From contig CAJKSU010000036.1 in the NCBI GenBank assembly GCA_905202605.1, positions 1 through 17,840 on the forward strand: a stretch of DNA of 17,840 nucleotides, in the 5' to 3' direction. This document shows, piece by piece, positions 1 through 7,913 of this stretch. This stretch comes from an uncultured Eubacteriales bacterium (lineage in GTDB: Bacteria; Bacillota; Clostridia; Oscillospirales; Oscillospiraceae). The translations under genes were made by a program, and so were the position numbers. The stretch's first letter is position 1. Each line of letters starts with the position of its first letter. The notes under the pieces were generated by a model. That model did no database searches, had not been told where the DNA came from, and saw only the letters and a program-made list of their open reading frames with translations.

Positions 1-1
1 G

Positions 2-1351
2 GAAACAATCACCATGGATATTGATGGGGAAACTGCCACCGGCACCCTAAAGGACGGTATTCTGCATATTGAGATCATGAGCATGGATATGTACTTTATC
101 CAGGAGGGAAAAGAAGTTCCCAGCATTACACCGCCCGAGGTTGGTTATTTTACCTTTGAATCCATGGAGATGGACGGCGAGACACTCAGCAGGGATGACC
201 TGACGGCAATCGGCGGAGATCCGGACTCCTTCTTCCTGATAATGAACGAAGACGGAACCGGTACCTTGGCGATAGCCGGTGAGGATGCACAGCAGCTGAC
301 ATGGAAGGACGGCACCCTCTCTATAGAAGGTGAAACCGTTCCTTATACGGTCGATGGCGACACGCTGACGCTGGAAGAAGACGGAACCAAAATGGTCTTT
401 ATCCGCAGCAGCGATACGCCTCCCGCAATTCCGGATGGAACCGCAGCCACAGAGCCGAAGGATCCCGAGGATACGGAGAACTCTGAAGAGCTTGAGAAAC
501 TAGACGGCGATGGCGATACCGTAGAACCTTCACTGGATGTCAGCACTGAGCCTGTTTCTGCCGATCTGGCTGACTATCACATTACGATTCTGGCTGCCGA
601 GCAGTTTATGGACGCAAATGACAAGGATGCCATTCGTTTCTACATGGATTTTACCAACAACTCCGATGAAGAAGAGTCCTTCTTTTTTGCATGCGATACC
701 AGCGCTTATCAGGACGGTTATGAGCTGGTGGACACTTATGCCCCCTATGGGGAGTATGCGCCGGAGGACGGAAACTATAGCCTGGATATTCTGCCCGGAA
801 GAACCATCCGCTGCATCAAAGAGTACAATTTTAAGCCCGATGGCGGCGTCATCGAATTCACTGTGACTGAGGGCTATGATGGCGATAGCGTTACCATGAC
901 CTTTGACCCCAGCAATTTGCAGGGACGTCCTGCTGATGAGTATACCATTGAACCGTGCAGCAGTGATGAATTCGTTGCAGGACTCGCCGCAGAGGGCGTT
1001 TATGATGAGGAGTTTTACATCAGTATCACTGGCAGTGAGGTGGTGGATGGCTGGCCGGGCGATTCGCCGGTAATCCGTGTTTTCTTTGACTTCACAAACA
1101 ATTCTCAGGAAGCAGCCTCCTTCTGGAGCAAAACCAGCATAGTGGCCATGCAGGATGGCATTCAGCTGAGCTACAATTCTGCATATGATGATGTTGAAAC
1201 TGATGATAATGAAACCGTAGAGATTCAGCCCGGAGAGACGATCTCTGTCAGCACCTGCTTCTCTATTCATGACACCGGTTCCCCGGTTTCCGTTCGACTG
1301 CGTGACTATCTCGGCAACGGCGATCTGGGTGCTACCTTTGAGGTGCAGTAA
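2..1351 (+). CDS. Modular extracellular protein with two DUF5067-like domains (5' end outside window)
   Basis: The reading frame is open from the first base, so the true start lies upstream; the ATG at 14 is just an internal methionine. Counting from that Met, residues 1-30 look like the end of a beta-rich module. Residues about 44-131 are a complete copy of a similar module (asymmetric run NEDGTGTLAI, then a KDGTLSIEG strand and TLTLEEDGTKMVF). An acidic Pro/Thr/Glu linker covers about 132-180. Two Ig-like DUF5067-type domains follow at about 187-300 and 333-445, each with an FTNNS strand followed by a QDG turn and a PG-T-I segment. Proteins of this kind in Clostridia are normally secreted or lipoproteins; the signal sequence is not visible here. 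No enzymatic motif was recognised. It precedes the zinc-ribbon gene by 72 bp and probably shares its transcript. The family call is by eye, so function is unknown. Confidence 0.7.
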   Translation, partial: ETITMDIDGETATGTLKDGILHIEIMSMDMYFIQEGKEVPSITPPEVGYFTFESMEMDGETLSRDDLTAIGGDPDSFFLIMNEDGTGTLAIAGEDAQQLTWKDGTLSIEGETVPYTVDGDTLTLEEDGTKMVFIRSSDTPPAIPDGTAATEPKDPEDTENSEELEKLDGDGDTVEPSLDVSTEPVSADLADYHITILAAEQFMDANDKDAIRFYMDFTNNSDEEESFFFACDTSAYQDGYELVDTYAPYGEYAPEDGNYSLDILPGRTIRCIKEYNFKPDGGVIEFTVTEGYDGDSVTMTFDPSNLQGRPADEYTIEPCSSDEFVAGLAAEGVYDEEFYISITGSEVVDGWPGDSPVIRVFFDFTNNSQEAASFWSKTSIVAMQDGIQLSYNSAYDDVETDDNETVEIQPGETISVSTCFSIHDTGSPVSVRLRDYLGNGDLGATFEVQ

Positions 1352-1362
1352 GGAATCCTGTC

Positions 1363-1390
1363 GGGGAGCCGTCAATTTCGGCGGCTCCCC
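1363..1390 (+). promoter_or_regulatory. Intergenic stem-loop without U-tract
   Basis: A perfect 9-bp inverted repeat, GGGGAGCCG (1363-1371) and CGGCTCCCC (1382-1390), encloses a 10-nt loop. It begins 11 bp after the stop of the DUF5067-like gene. No T-run follows, so it is not a standard Rho-independent terminator. It could protect the 3' end of a processed upstream message or tune expression between the two genes. The structure is seen; the role is inferred. Confidence 0.5.
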
Positions 1391-1407
1391 ATCTGCGGTA
1401 GCAACTT

Positions 1408-1415
1408 GAAAGGAG
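1408..1415 (+). promoter_or_regulatory. Ribosome binding site that sets the zinc-ribbon gene start
   Basis: GAAAGGAG sits 8 nt before the ATG at 1424. This rules out the longer TTG-initiated frame at 1406, which would start upstream of and inside the Shine-Dalgarno sequence. Confidence 0.75.
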
Positions 1416-1423
1416 CGGATGCA

Positions 1424-2506
1424 ATGCCCGCACAGACTGTGAACTATCAGTGCCCCGCCTGTATGGGGCCTCTGCACTTTTCCGGAGAAACCGGAAAGCT
1501 GCAATGCGACTACTGCGGCAGCCAGTACGATCCCGCTGAAATCGAAAAGCTCTATGAAAAAAAGGAAGACGCTGCAACGGAGGCTTTCCAGCAGGCAGAA
1601 GCAGTGCCAGATGAATTCTCGTGGACGCCTGAGGGCATGCGCGCCTATAGCTGCCCATCCTGCGGTGCCGAGGTCGTATGTGATGAAACTACAGCCGCCA
1701 CATCATGCCCTTACTGTGGAAATCCCACAGTCGTACCGGGACAGCTTGGCGGGATGTTAAAGCCAGACTGCATCATTCCTTTTAAACTGGACAAAAATGC
1801 GGCGATTTCTGCGCTGAAAAAGTACTATAGGAGGAAAAAATTCCTGCCCAGAGCCTTTTCCACGAGCAATCATATTACGGAAATTCAAGGAGTCTATGTA
1901 CCCTTTTGGCTGTTTGACGGCACTGCGGAAGGCAGCCTTCGGGCAAACGCCCAACAGATCAGCACATGGACGGAAGGAGATTATAAGATCACCGAAATCG
2001 AGGAGTACATGGTTCTGCGGGAGGGTGAGGCAGGGTTCCTGCGGATCCCTGTGGACGGCTCTACTAAGATGCCAGATGCCCATATGGATTCCATTGAGCC
2101 ATATGACTATGAGGGGCTTACCGAATTTTCCACTGCCTATCTTCCGGGATTTCTGGCGGAGAAATACGATGTTGACCAAAACGAAAGTCAGATGCGTGCC
2201 ACAGAGCGTATGGAGGAAAGTCTTTACGGGCTGCTGGACAACACCATCGAGGGCTATTCCAACCATCGAATTACCGGAAAGCACATTCGCTTTGAAAAGG
2301 TTGGTGCGAAATATGCCCTGCTGCCGGTTTGGATGCTTCACACGAAATGGCAAAACCAGGATTACCTGTTTGCCATGAACGGCCAGACTGGAAAGCTCAT
2401 TGGAGATTTGCCGGTGTCCAAGGGCAAATTTGCAGCATGGATGGCGGGAATCTCCCTGCCGCTGATGGCGGTGGTTACCCTGATTATGTATTTCTTGTCG
2501 ATATAA
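1424..2506 (+). CDS. Membrane-anchored double zinc-ribbon protein
   Basis: A 360-residue protein. Two treble-clef or zinc-ribbon knuckles lie at the N terminus: C10/C13 with C28/C31, then C77/C80 with C95/C98 (CPxC and CxYC pairs). The middle part (about 110-330) is a conserved beta-rich domain containing KYYRRKKFLP, and ends with an NGQTGKLIGDLP segment typical of the Clostridia family usually labelled TFIIB-type zinc ribbon-containing protein. One transmembrane helix is predicted at about 336-358, with the C-terminal end right after it, so the bulk is probably cytoplasmic and tail-anchored. The TPM-domain gene starts 13 bp downstream, and its ribosome binding site overlaps this stop codon, so the two are cotranscribed and probably work together at the membrane. 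The family is sometimes mis-named as a primosomal or helicase protein; no helicase motif is present. Biochemical role unknown. Confidence 0.8.
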   Translation: MPAQTVNYQCPACMGPLHFSGETGKLQCDYCGSQYDPAEIEKLYEKKEDAATEAFQQAEAVPDEFSWTPEGMRAYSCPSCGAEVVCDETTAATSCPYCGNPTVVPGQLGGMLKPDCIIPFKLDKNAAISALKKYYRRKKFLPRAFSTSNHITEIQGVYVPFWLFDGTAEGSLRANAQQISTWTEGDYKITEIEEYMVLREGEAGFLRIPVDGSTKMPDAHMDSIEPYDYEGLTEFSTAYLPGFLAEKYDVDQNESQMRATERMEESLYGLLDNTIEGYSNHRITGKHIRFEKVGAKYALLPVWMLHTKWQNQDYLFAMNGQTGKLIGDLPVSKGKFAAWMAGISLPLMAVVTLIMYFLSI

Positions 2507-2519
2507 GGAGGCGGCGCAT

Positions 2520-4010
2520 ATGAAAAACTGGATTTCCAAGCTGACCTTGGCGCTGCTGCTGACACTGACCTTTGCTCTGCCTGCTTTTGCATGGCAGGAT
2601 CATGGGAACACTTACACCGCCATTGATGGACTGGACTCCCAGCGGCTTACCACACAGGGAGAAGTCAGTCTGCCGACTCTGTCCGAGCAATTCTCCATGG
2701 GGCTCCATGTGGACATTGTGGATGATTTGGAGAATTATAGCATCAATGACTATGCAGCGCTGTTTTATGACCAGTATGGCTATGGGGTTGGAGATGATCA
2801 GGACGGCGCTGTGCTGATGATCTATGTGGTGGATCAGGGCGGTACCATCGACTTTATGGACTACTGCATCTATACCCGTGGAAAGGGCTCCGATGCGATG
2901 AATTCAGACAATGCGGCGAATCTTTATGCAGCGTTGGATCTGATTTTACAGGGAACAGGGCGCAGCTATGAGGATGCCGGAGAAGCCTGTGCCAATGCAG
3001 TAGATGTCTTCTCCTCCAATATCGCGCTTCTGATGACGGAGCAAAGTGACCCGTCTCTGCTGACGGGGGACGATGCGGAAACGCTGGAGCCGCAAGGTGC
3101 AGCGGAGCACGAGATGGAGCCGCAGGGAGTGCCGGAGGGGAACGAACCCAATACGGAACCGGATGCAACGTACGCTCCGGAGTCGGAAGAACCGGCAGAA
3201 GCCCCCCAGACAGCGGTACCGACAGAAGGTGTACAGGAGTCTGAATCCGAGTATGCCATGATTTTCGATGAAGCAGGACTGCTGACGGATCCCCAGCGGC
3301 TTCGGCTGGAGAATCAGGCGCAGAAGATTGCGTCGAAATACGACTGTAATCCCTATGTGCTTACTGTAGACTCTCTGGATGGTGCAGCGCCGCGGGAATT
3401 TGCCAAAACATATTATCAGGAGCATGCACTGGGGAATGGAGACTATCGAAACGGCATTTTGTTTTTGGTGGCGATGGAGAGCAGGGATTATGTTACCATC
3501 ACCTATGGCAGAAATCCGAACGATACCAGTCAGTATGGTGCGGGAATTTTGGCGTTTACGGACTACGGCATTTCCAAAATGGAGGATGATGTGGTGCCAA
3601 GTCTGTCGGAAGGCGAGTACTTTGCAGCGTTCCAAACCTACCTTGACGATTGCGAGACGTATCTCAACTGCTACAGTCAAGGAAAGGCCTTTGACAGGGG
3701 GACGCGGCTGCCCGGCGCGCCACTGTTTTCTCTCATGCAAATCTTGATTATTATTTTCGTTCCACTGCTAATTGCACTGATTGTCTGCCTGATTTTTAAG
3801 GCGCAGATGAAGACTGCCAGAAAAGCCACAGGAGCGGGGAATTATCTGGTGGACGGCAGCTTTCAGCTCACCAAAGCCAAAGATGACTATATCCGCACCA
3901 CCCGGAGTACAGAAAAAATTGAACGGAATAATTCCGGCAGCTCCGGCGGTTCCGGCGGTTCCACCGTGGATTCGGATGGATTTGGAGGCTCCAGCGGAGG
4001 AAAGTTCTAG
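2520..4010 (+). CDS. Secreted, membrane-anchored protein with two TPM-type domains
   Basis: A 496-residue protein. An N-terminal signal peptide (basic start, Leu-rich core, likely cut near AFA-WQ at residues 24-25) leads to a first TPM-like domain at about 30-172. An acidic, Pro/Glu-rich linker covers about 176-245, and a second, more typical TPM domain at about 247-388 begins FDEAGLLTDPQR and contains DYRNGILFLV and DYVTITYGR. A transmembrane helix lies at about 403-427, followed by a basic juxtamembrane stretch and a Gly/Ser-rich tail ending GFGGSSGGKF, a recurrent ending in YgcG-like TPM proteins. The family has been linked to phosphatase-like folds and envelope repair, but function in Clostridia is open. 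AAGGAGG at 2505-2511, 8 nt before the ATG, fixes the start and overlaps the preceding stop codon. The first TPM domain is divergent and may be degenerate. Confidence 0.82.
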   Translation: MKNWISKLTLALLLTLTFALPAFAWQDHGNTYTAIDGLDSQRLTTQGEVSLPTLSEQFSMGLHVDIVDDLENYSINDYAALFYDQYGYGVGDDQDGAVLMIYVVDQGGTIDFMDYCIYTRGKGSDAMNSDNAANLYAALDLILQGTGRSYEDAGEACANAVDVFSSNIALLMTEQSDPSLLTGDDAETLEPQGAAEHEMEPQGVPEGNEPNTEPDATYAPESEEPAEAPQTAVPTEGVQESESEYAMIFDEAGLLTDPQRLRLENQAQKIASKYDCNPYVLTVDSLDGAAPREFAKTYYQEHALGNGDYRNGILFLVAMESRDYVTITYGRNPNDTSQYGAGILAFTDYGISKMEDDVVPSLSEGEYFAAFQTYLDDCETYLNCYSQGKAFDRGTRLPGAPLFSLMQILIIIFVPLLIALIVCLIFKAQMKTARKATGAGNYLVDGSFQLTKAKDDYIRTTRSTEKIERNNSGSSGGSGGSTVDSDGFGGSSGGKF

Positions 4011-4040
4011 CGGGCGGATCATCTTCTGGAACATGCGTGC

Positions 4041-4067
4041 TCAGACGGCTCAGACGGCTTAGACGGT
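4041..4067. repeat. Three 9-bp tandem repeats
   Basis: TCAGACGGC occurs twice in a row (4041-4058), followed by a third copy, TTAGACGGT, with two changes (4059-4067). The array sits 30 bp after the TPM gene stop codon. It could be a slippage product or a minor regulatory repeat. Confidence 0.55.
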
Positions 4068-4174
4068 CTGAAAATGCATTGATTTACAGTGTGTTGGGAT
4101 GCTTGGTTCAGAGCTGGCATTGGAAACCTGTCTGAGATATATTGTCCATCGGCTGAAATACAAACTGCATAAGG

Positions 4175-4219
4175 AAAAATGAGATTTGGAAGTCCGGCTG
4201 GATCCCAAATCTCATTTTT
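4175..4219. terminator. Bidirectional Rho-independent terminator
   Basis: A perfect 15-bp inverted repeat has arms AAAAATGAGATTTGG (4175-4189) and CCAAATCTCATTTTT (4205-4219) around a 15-nt loop. The T-run at the end of each arm gives a U-tract on either strand. It lies between two genes that converge, the TPM gene (plus) and OYE-D (minus), so it probably ends both transcripts. Confidence 0.8.
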
Positions 4220-4315
4220 GGTTTGTTAGGGGGTCTTGAAACAGCACTTTACGTTGGGAGAACTTACTGTAAGCACTTGGCGAAGCCCGCAGGAAGCCAT
4301 AAGCCCGTTTTGCAC

Positions 4316-6409
4316 TTAGATCATCCTTGCGGCGGCGCAGGCAGTCAGCACGCCGTGGCGAATGCCATGGGACGTGGTATCCGGCTTGGGCTTGGAAACC
4401 TCACCGGGATGGCGCTGGACAGGGTCGCCGGAGAGCATATTGGCATCTCCAACGATAAAGAACTTTGGGGTCAACCCAGCAAAGGCCATGCATTCCTCCA
4501 CCAGCGGACGGCGGCCTGCAGAGAAGACCACGTTGTCGCAGGGAATATCACGCAGCTCCTTCGTCTCCGGCATGGGCGGCTCCTTGGGGCCGGGCATACC
4601 GGGTGGCGCAAAGTCGGGCGCTCCCCCGGAGGTGATTTCAACGGTTACGGCCTGCGGAGTAATGTTCAGCGTCTGAGCACGGGGAATCATGGTGAGATTC
4701 GGCTCCTGCTCCAGCGCTTCACCAAACTGAAAATGGCTGTGGCTGGTATTGTCATAGGCTACCTCGCGGTTTCTGGTGACAAGGGTCACTTTATGACCGG
4801 TGTGGCACAGGTACAGTGCAGTATCCACAGCAATCATGGCGCCACCGATGACCACAATATGCTCCCCCAACTCCTTTTCATGTCCAAATACAGGGAAGGG
4901 TTTCCAGACATGGGGCAGGGTACTGCCGGGAACGGGGCCGGTTTTCGGCTCAGAGCCGCAGGCGGCGATGACGGCGTCAAAATTCCCGTCGAGAATCATC
5001 TGCGGGGTTGCCGCTGTGCCGGTAAGCAGCTGAACGCCGTTCTTCTGGCAGGCGTGAATGAGACTGTTTTTATAGTCCATCATGCACCATTTATCGGGCA
5101 TAAAATCCGCATGGTGTGCCTGCCCGCCAAGGTAGCTTTCCTTTTCGTAGAGGGTGACGCTGTGACCCAGCGCTGCGCACTCCGCCGCTGCCTTGAGTCC
5201 GGCAGGACCGCCGCCAATGACCGCAACTTTTTTTGGTGCGGAAGGCGTCGGAGTATCCTGATTCAAAAGGCTGGGCTGGATGCCAATGGCGGGATTTACA
5301 GCGCAGATACCGCTGTGGCATTTGTCACATCGGAGGCAGGCAATCACGTCCTCGCCCCGACCCTCATAGAGTTTCTTTCCATAGTCGGGATCACAGATAA
5401 AGGCACGTCCCATGGCGACAAGGTCGGTACGTCCTTCCGCAAGAAAGCGCTCGATGAGGTCGGGATCCTGAAAACCGCCTACGGGAGCCACCAGTGCGTG
5501 AAGCCGTTCGTGCTTCAGCAGTTCCGCAAAGTGAAGGTTGGTGGGGTAGTCCTTTTTGCAGTTATAGGAGCTGGCGTGGGTCATATCACCGCTCCATGCG
5601 CGGATTTGGATGATATCTACCAGCTCTGCTTCATCAAAGAGCTTGCAGTAGCGGACAAAATCCTCCTGTGTATAGCCGCCGGGGATGTTTTCGTAGCCGG
5701 AGAGCTGCAATTCGATGGGGAAATCCTTCCCGCAGGCCTGCTTGACGGAGGTGAGCAACTCCATGAGCAGTCGGGCGCGGTTTTCCAAGCTCCCGCCGTA
5801 TTCATCGGTACGCTGGTTGAAGATCGGGGACAGAGACTTTGCCAGAATGGACGCATTATAGCTGGCATAGACGTTGATCATATCAAAGCCAAGCTCCTTG
5901 AGCCGGACAGCACACAGGGTGAACTGGTCGATGAACTCCCGAATTTGTGCCTTTGTGATCTCCGGGGGCAGGTTCCCATCCATATCGAAGGGAGATTCCG
6001 GGCCGGGGGAGAACTCCGTGGGGACAATAGATCTGTCAGGCAGGGCGGAGATGGAAACATCGTTTGGAACGTTGCACATGGTAGAGGCGTTGGCGGCGGC
6101 TCCGTACTGATGAATTCGCTCGATCATTCGGCGGAAATTGGCCTGAATGTTGCGATCCTCCATGTCCCATGGGCTGGTGAAGAAGGTGCGGCCTTTGAAG
6201 ACTCTGAACATGCCTGGAGAGCAGGTGACAATAGAGGCACCGTTCCGGGCAAGATTGGCAGCAAAGGAGATGGTCTGTTCGGTCATATATCCGGCGGGAT
6301 CCTGACACTGCAGCCCCTCCGGGATGGACTTGGAATTGATCAGACGGTTTTTCAGAACCAGATTGCCTACCCGAACCGGGGTCAATATATGTGCATAGCG
6401 GTGATTCAT
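4316..6409 (-). CDS. OYE-D: FadH/BaiCD-type flavin and iron-sulfur enoate reductase
   Basis: A 697-residue member of the 2,4-dienoyl-CoA reductase/old yellow enzyme superfamily (FadH is about 670). The FMN TIM barrel spans about 1-345 and includes RTDEYGGSLENR. The 4Fe-4S cysteines are C358, C361, C364 and C369, with only four residues before the last, against twelve in the other three copies here. The FAD Rossmann motif GGGPAG is at 399-404. The second dinucleotide site at 522-527 reads GGAMIA, so two of three glycines are lost. The classical barrel motif HxxH/NxY reads A-S-Y-N-A-S (182-187): Asn is kept, His and Tyr are lost. H278 may correspond to the FadH proton-donor His. The ATG at 6409 follows AAGGAG with good spacing. 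Last gene of the operon, with a promoter candidate of its own. It probably reduces an activated C=C bond with electrons from NAD(P)H; substrate unknown. Confidence 0.88.
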   Translation of the reverse strand: MNHRYAHILTPVRVGNLVLKNRLINSKSIPEGLQCQDPAGYMTEQTISFAANLARNGASIVTCSPGMFRVFKGRTFFTSPWDMEDRNIQANFRRMIERIHQYGAAANASTMCNVPNDVSISALPDRSIVPTEFSPGPESPFDMDGNLPPEITKAQIREFIDQFTLCAVRLKELGFDMINVYASYNASILAKSLSPIFNQRTDEYGGSLENRARLLMELLTSVKQACGKDFPIELQLSGYENIPGGYTQEDFVRYCKLFDEAELVDIIQIRAWSGDMTHASSYNCKKDYPTNLHFAELLKHERLHALVAPVGGFQDPDLIERFLAEGRTDLVAMGRAFICDPDYGKKLYEGRGEDVIACLRCDKCHSGICAVNPAIGIQPSLLNQDTPTPSAPKKVAVIGGGPAGLKAAAECAALGHSVTLYEKESYLGGQAHHADFMPDKWCMMDYKNSLIHACQKNGVQLLTGTAATPQMILDGNFDAVIAACGSEPKTGPVPGSTLPHVWKPFPVFGHEKELGEHIVVIGGAMIAVDTALYLCHTGHKVTLVTRNREVAYDNTSHSHFQFGEALEQEPNLTMIPRAQTLNITPQAVTVEITSGGAPDFAPPGMPGPKEPPMPETKELRDIPCDNVVFSAGRRPLVEECMAFAGLTPKFFIVGDANMLSGDPVQRHPGEVSKPKPDTTSHGIRHGVLTACAAARMI

Positions 6410-6447
6410 AGCGCTTCACTCCTTAACTGTATAGGTGCGTTGGGATG

Positions 6448-6476
6448 ATCGTAGCATAAATAGTTTGAACACTCAA
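6448..6476 (-). promoter_or_regulatory. Candidate promoter for OYE-D
   Basis: On the minus strand, TTGAGT (6471-6476) and TACGAT (6448-6453) are separated by 17 bp, with a TG one base upstream of the -10 (extended -10). The -35 overlaps a small palindrome, TTGAGTGTTCAA. It lies in the 78-bp gap between the beta-helix gene and OYE-D, so OYE-D may be expressed separately from the main operon. Confidence 0.5.
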
Positions 6477-6487
6477 TAGAAAAAGGC

Positions 6488-7894
6488 TCAATGAACACAT
6501 TTTAACGCAAAACCATTCAAAATGACATTCTCTCCGGTGGGATCATCATTGAGCAGTGTTCCGATGGCGCTGTCTCCGGTGAGGATCCATCGGCTGTCGC
6601 GGCTGAGGGTGACCGTGGAATCCGGTGCGGTGATGGAGCCGGTAAACAGGCTGTCATGGCTCAAATGCAGTTCCAGTGTGTGCATGGCGTCACTTTCCAT
6701 GGTGCCGGTCAGCTGCTGCTGTTCCAGCTCCATTTGGATCAGACTCTGCCCCGGCTCCGGCTGTTCCATTCCCGGCGGGGAAAAGCCGCGATACAGCTTC
6801 AAAAGCTGTCCGGAGGGAACCGCAATGGCGGTGTGCTTCAATACGATTCGGGCATCCAGCTCCACCTGAAACAGCGGCCCCTCTGCAGCGGTCAGGCTGC
6901 CGCCCTCCATGGTGAATACACCCTGAGATTCTCCCAGCTCAGAGGCGAACTTTACGCCCTGATTTTGCCCGCTGAATACATGGCTGTCCCGAAGAGAGAT
7001 GGAATTGCTGCCGACAATAATCATGCCTTCGGTTTCCGGAGCGACGCAGACGCAGTGCTCCGCTTCGATTCGCCCGGTGGAATACAGCGCAGCGCAGTGA
7101 TTGCCCAGCGCCTTTACAACGCAGTCCTTGAGGCGGATGGTTCCTCCGCCCACATCTGTTGCCACGGGGGAGCTGATGGAGCCGCGGGAGGTCATTTCGC
7201 AGTGGCCCGCGTCCACCTGTCCGCCGAAGGAGACATAGATGCACCGGTTGGAGGCCGCACCATAGGCGTCCAGCAGGACGTTATTCAGTGTGATATGACT
7301 GCCAGCTCCGTGGGCGAATACGTTGTTTCCCCCAATGGCATGGGAAATGATCTGGGAATCCGCAATGGAGATTTCTCCGCCCTCGGCAAGGACTGCGGCG
7401 TTTAGCCCGGTGAAGTTGCCCTCAATATGATTTCTGGTGTCTCCGCACTTTTCAATTTGGACACGCTCCAAAGCGGCATTGCCGCCGGGAATGGATTTGA
7501 CCACATTTTCATTACGCTGCCCGGTGGAAAGGGTGCAGTCTGTTACAGAGACTGTCTCGGAATAAATATGCGCGGCGGTGCCGGAGCATTTTGCCGTGGG
7601 GCTGTGGATCTGCCGCGTGATCTCCTGCCGCATGGGAACAAGCTGCTTCTGGGTGATGATGCCTGCGTTTAAGGCGCGGTCATAGGGGGTCAGCAGGTGC
7701 ATTATATCTTCGGTGGGAAGACCAATCAGCGGAATAATGGCATCTGCCTCGGCCTGAGTCAGCAGCCCCTGCTCCACAAAAACAGGCAGGGCATTTCGAT
7801 AAAGCGCCTGCTGCTGCTCCAATGCGGAGGCGTCCAGCGCCTGCATCAGAATCCGCCCCTGCTGAGGGTCAGAAATTCGTCCTGTGTTTTCCAT
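6488..7894 (-). CDS. Right-handed parallel beta-helix protein, no secretion signal
   Basis: A 468-residue protein with no recognised enzyme family. Residues about 1-105 are helical and Gln/Leu-rich (for example LEQQQALYRNALPVF). About 108-390 is a series of short strands and turns with regular spacing, such as GGEISIADSQI, GSHITLNNVLL, GGTIRLKDCVV and NSISLRDSHVF; this is the pattern of a right-handed parallel beta-helix (pectate-lyase-like fold). A further beta-rich part runs to the end. No signal peptide, lipobox or membrane helix is seen, so it is probably cytoplasmic, unusual for a fold often used on extracellular glycans. Start chosen at 7894 with GAGG about 7 nt upstream. It follows an internal terminator and precedes OYE-D by 78 bp, so it belongs to the reductase locus by position. 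It could be a scaffold, a lyase or isomerase for the substrate, or unrelated cargo. Confidence 0.7.
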   Translation of the reverse strand: MENTGRISDPQQGRILMQALDASALEQQQALYRNALPVFVEQGLLTQAEADAIIPLIGLPTEDIMHLLTPYDRALNAGIITQKQLVPMRQEITRQIHSPTAKCSGTAAHIYSETVSVTDCTLSTGQRNENVVKSIPGGNAALERVQIEKCGDTRNHIEGNFTGLNAAVLAEGGEISIADSQIISHAIGGNNVFAHGAGSHITLNNVLLDAYGAASNRCIYVSFGGQVDAGHCEMTSRGSISSPVATDVGGGTIRLKDCVVKALGNHCAALYSTGRIEAEHCVCVAPETEGMIIVGSNSISLRDSHVFSGQNQGVKFASELGESQGVFTMEGGSLTAAEGPLFQVELDARIVLKHTAIAVPSGQLLKLYRGFSPPGMEQPEPGQSLIQMELEQQQLTGTMESDAMHTLELHLSHDSLFTGSITAPDSTVTLSRDSRWILTGDSAIGTLLNDDPTGENVILNGFALKCVH

Positions 7895-7913
7895 ATAGTC
7901 GCCTCGTTTCTCG

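Larger units (their letters stand above)
4011..4315. other. Convergent intergenic region
   Basis: This 305-bp stretch separates the plus-strand unit from the minus-strand reductase operon. It holds three 9-bp tandem repeats (4041-4067), a bidirectional terminator (4175-4219) and a tiny palindrome CTTAC-T-GTAAG (4263-4273). A 27-codon open frame from 4098 runs into the terminator stem; it has no convincing ribosome binding site and is not called. Nothing else coding is seen. Confidence 0.7.

Noticed and set aside
4098..4181. 27-codon open frame in the convergent spacer
   Set aside because: No convincing ribosome binding site, ends inside the terminator stem, no recognisable product; chance frame is likelier.
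4316..6409. Ordinary fatty-acid 2,4-dienoyl-CoA reductase (fadH) as the function
   Set aside because: The domain layout matches, but the active-site motif and second nucleotide motif differ, no beta-oxidation genes are nearby, and four paralogs in one locus do not fit housekeeping fatty-acid degradation.
4223..6448. Long plus-strand open frame opposite OYE-D (741 codons)
   Set aside because: It is fully antisense to a clearly recognised reductase, its translation is low-complexity Gly/His/Val-rich without a family motif, and similar antisense frames occur opposite the other reductases. It is a codon-bias shadow.
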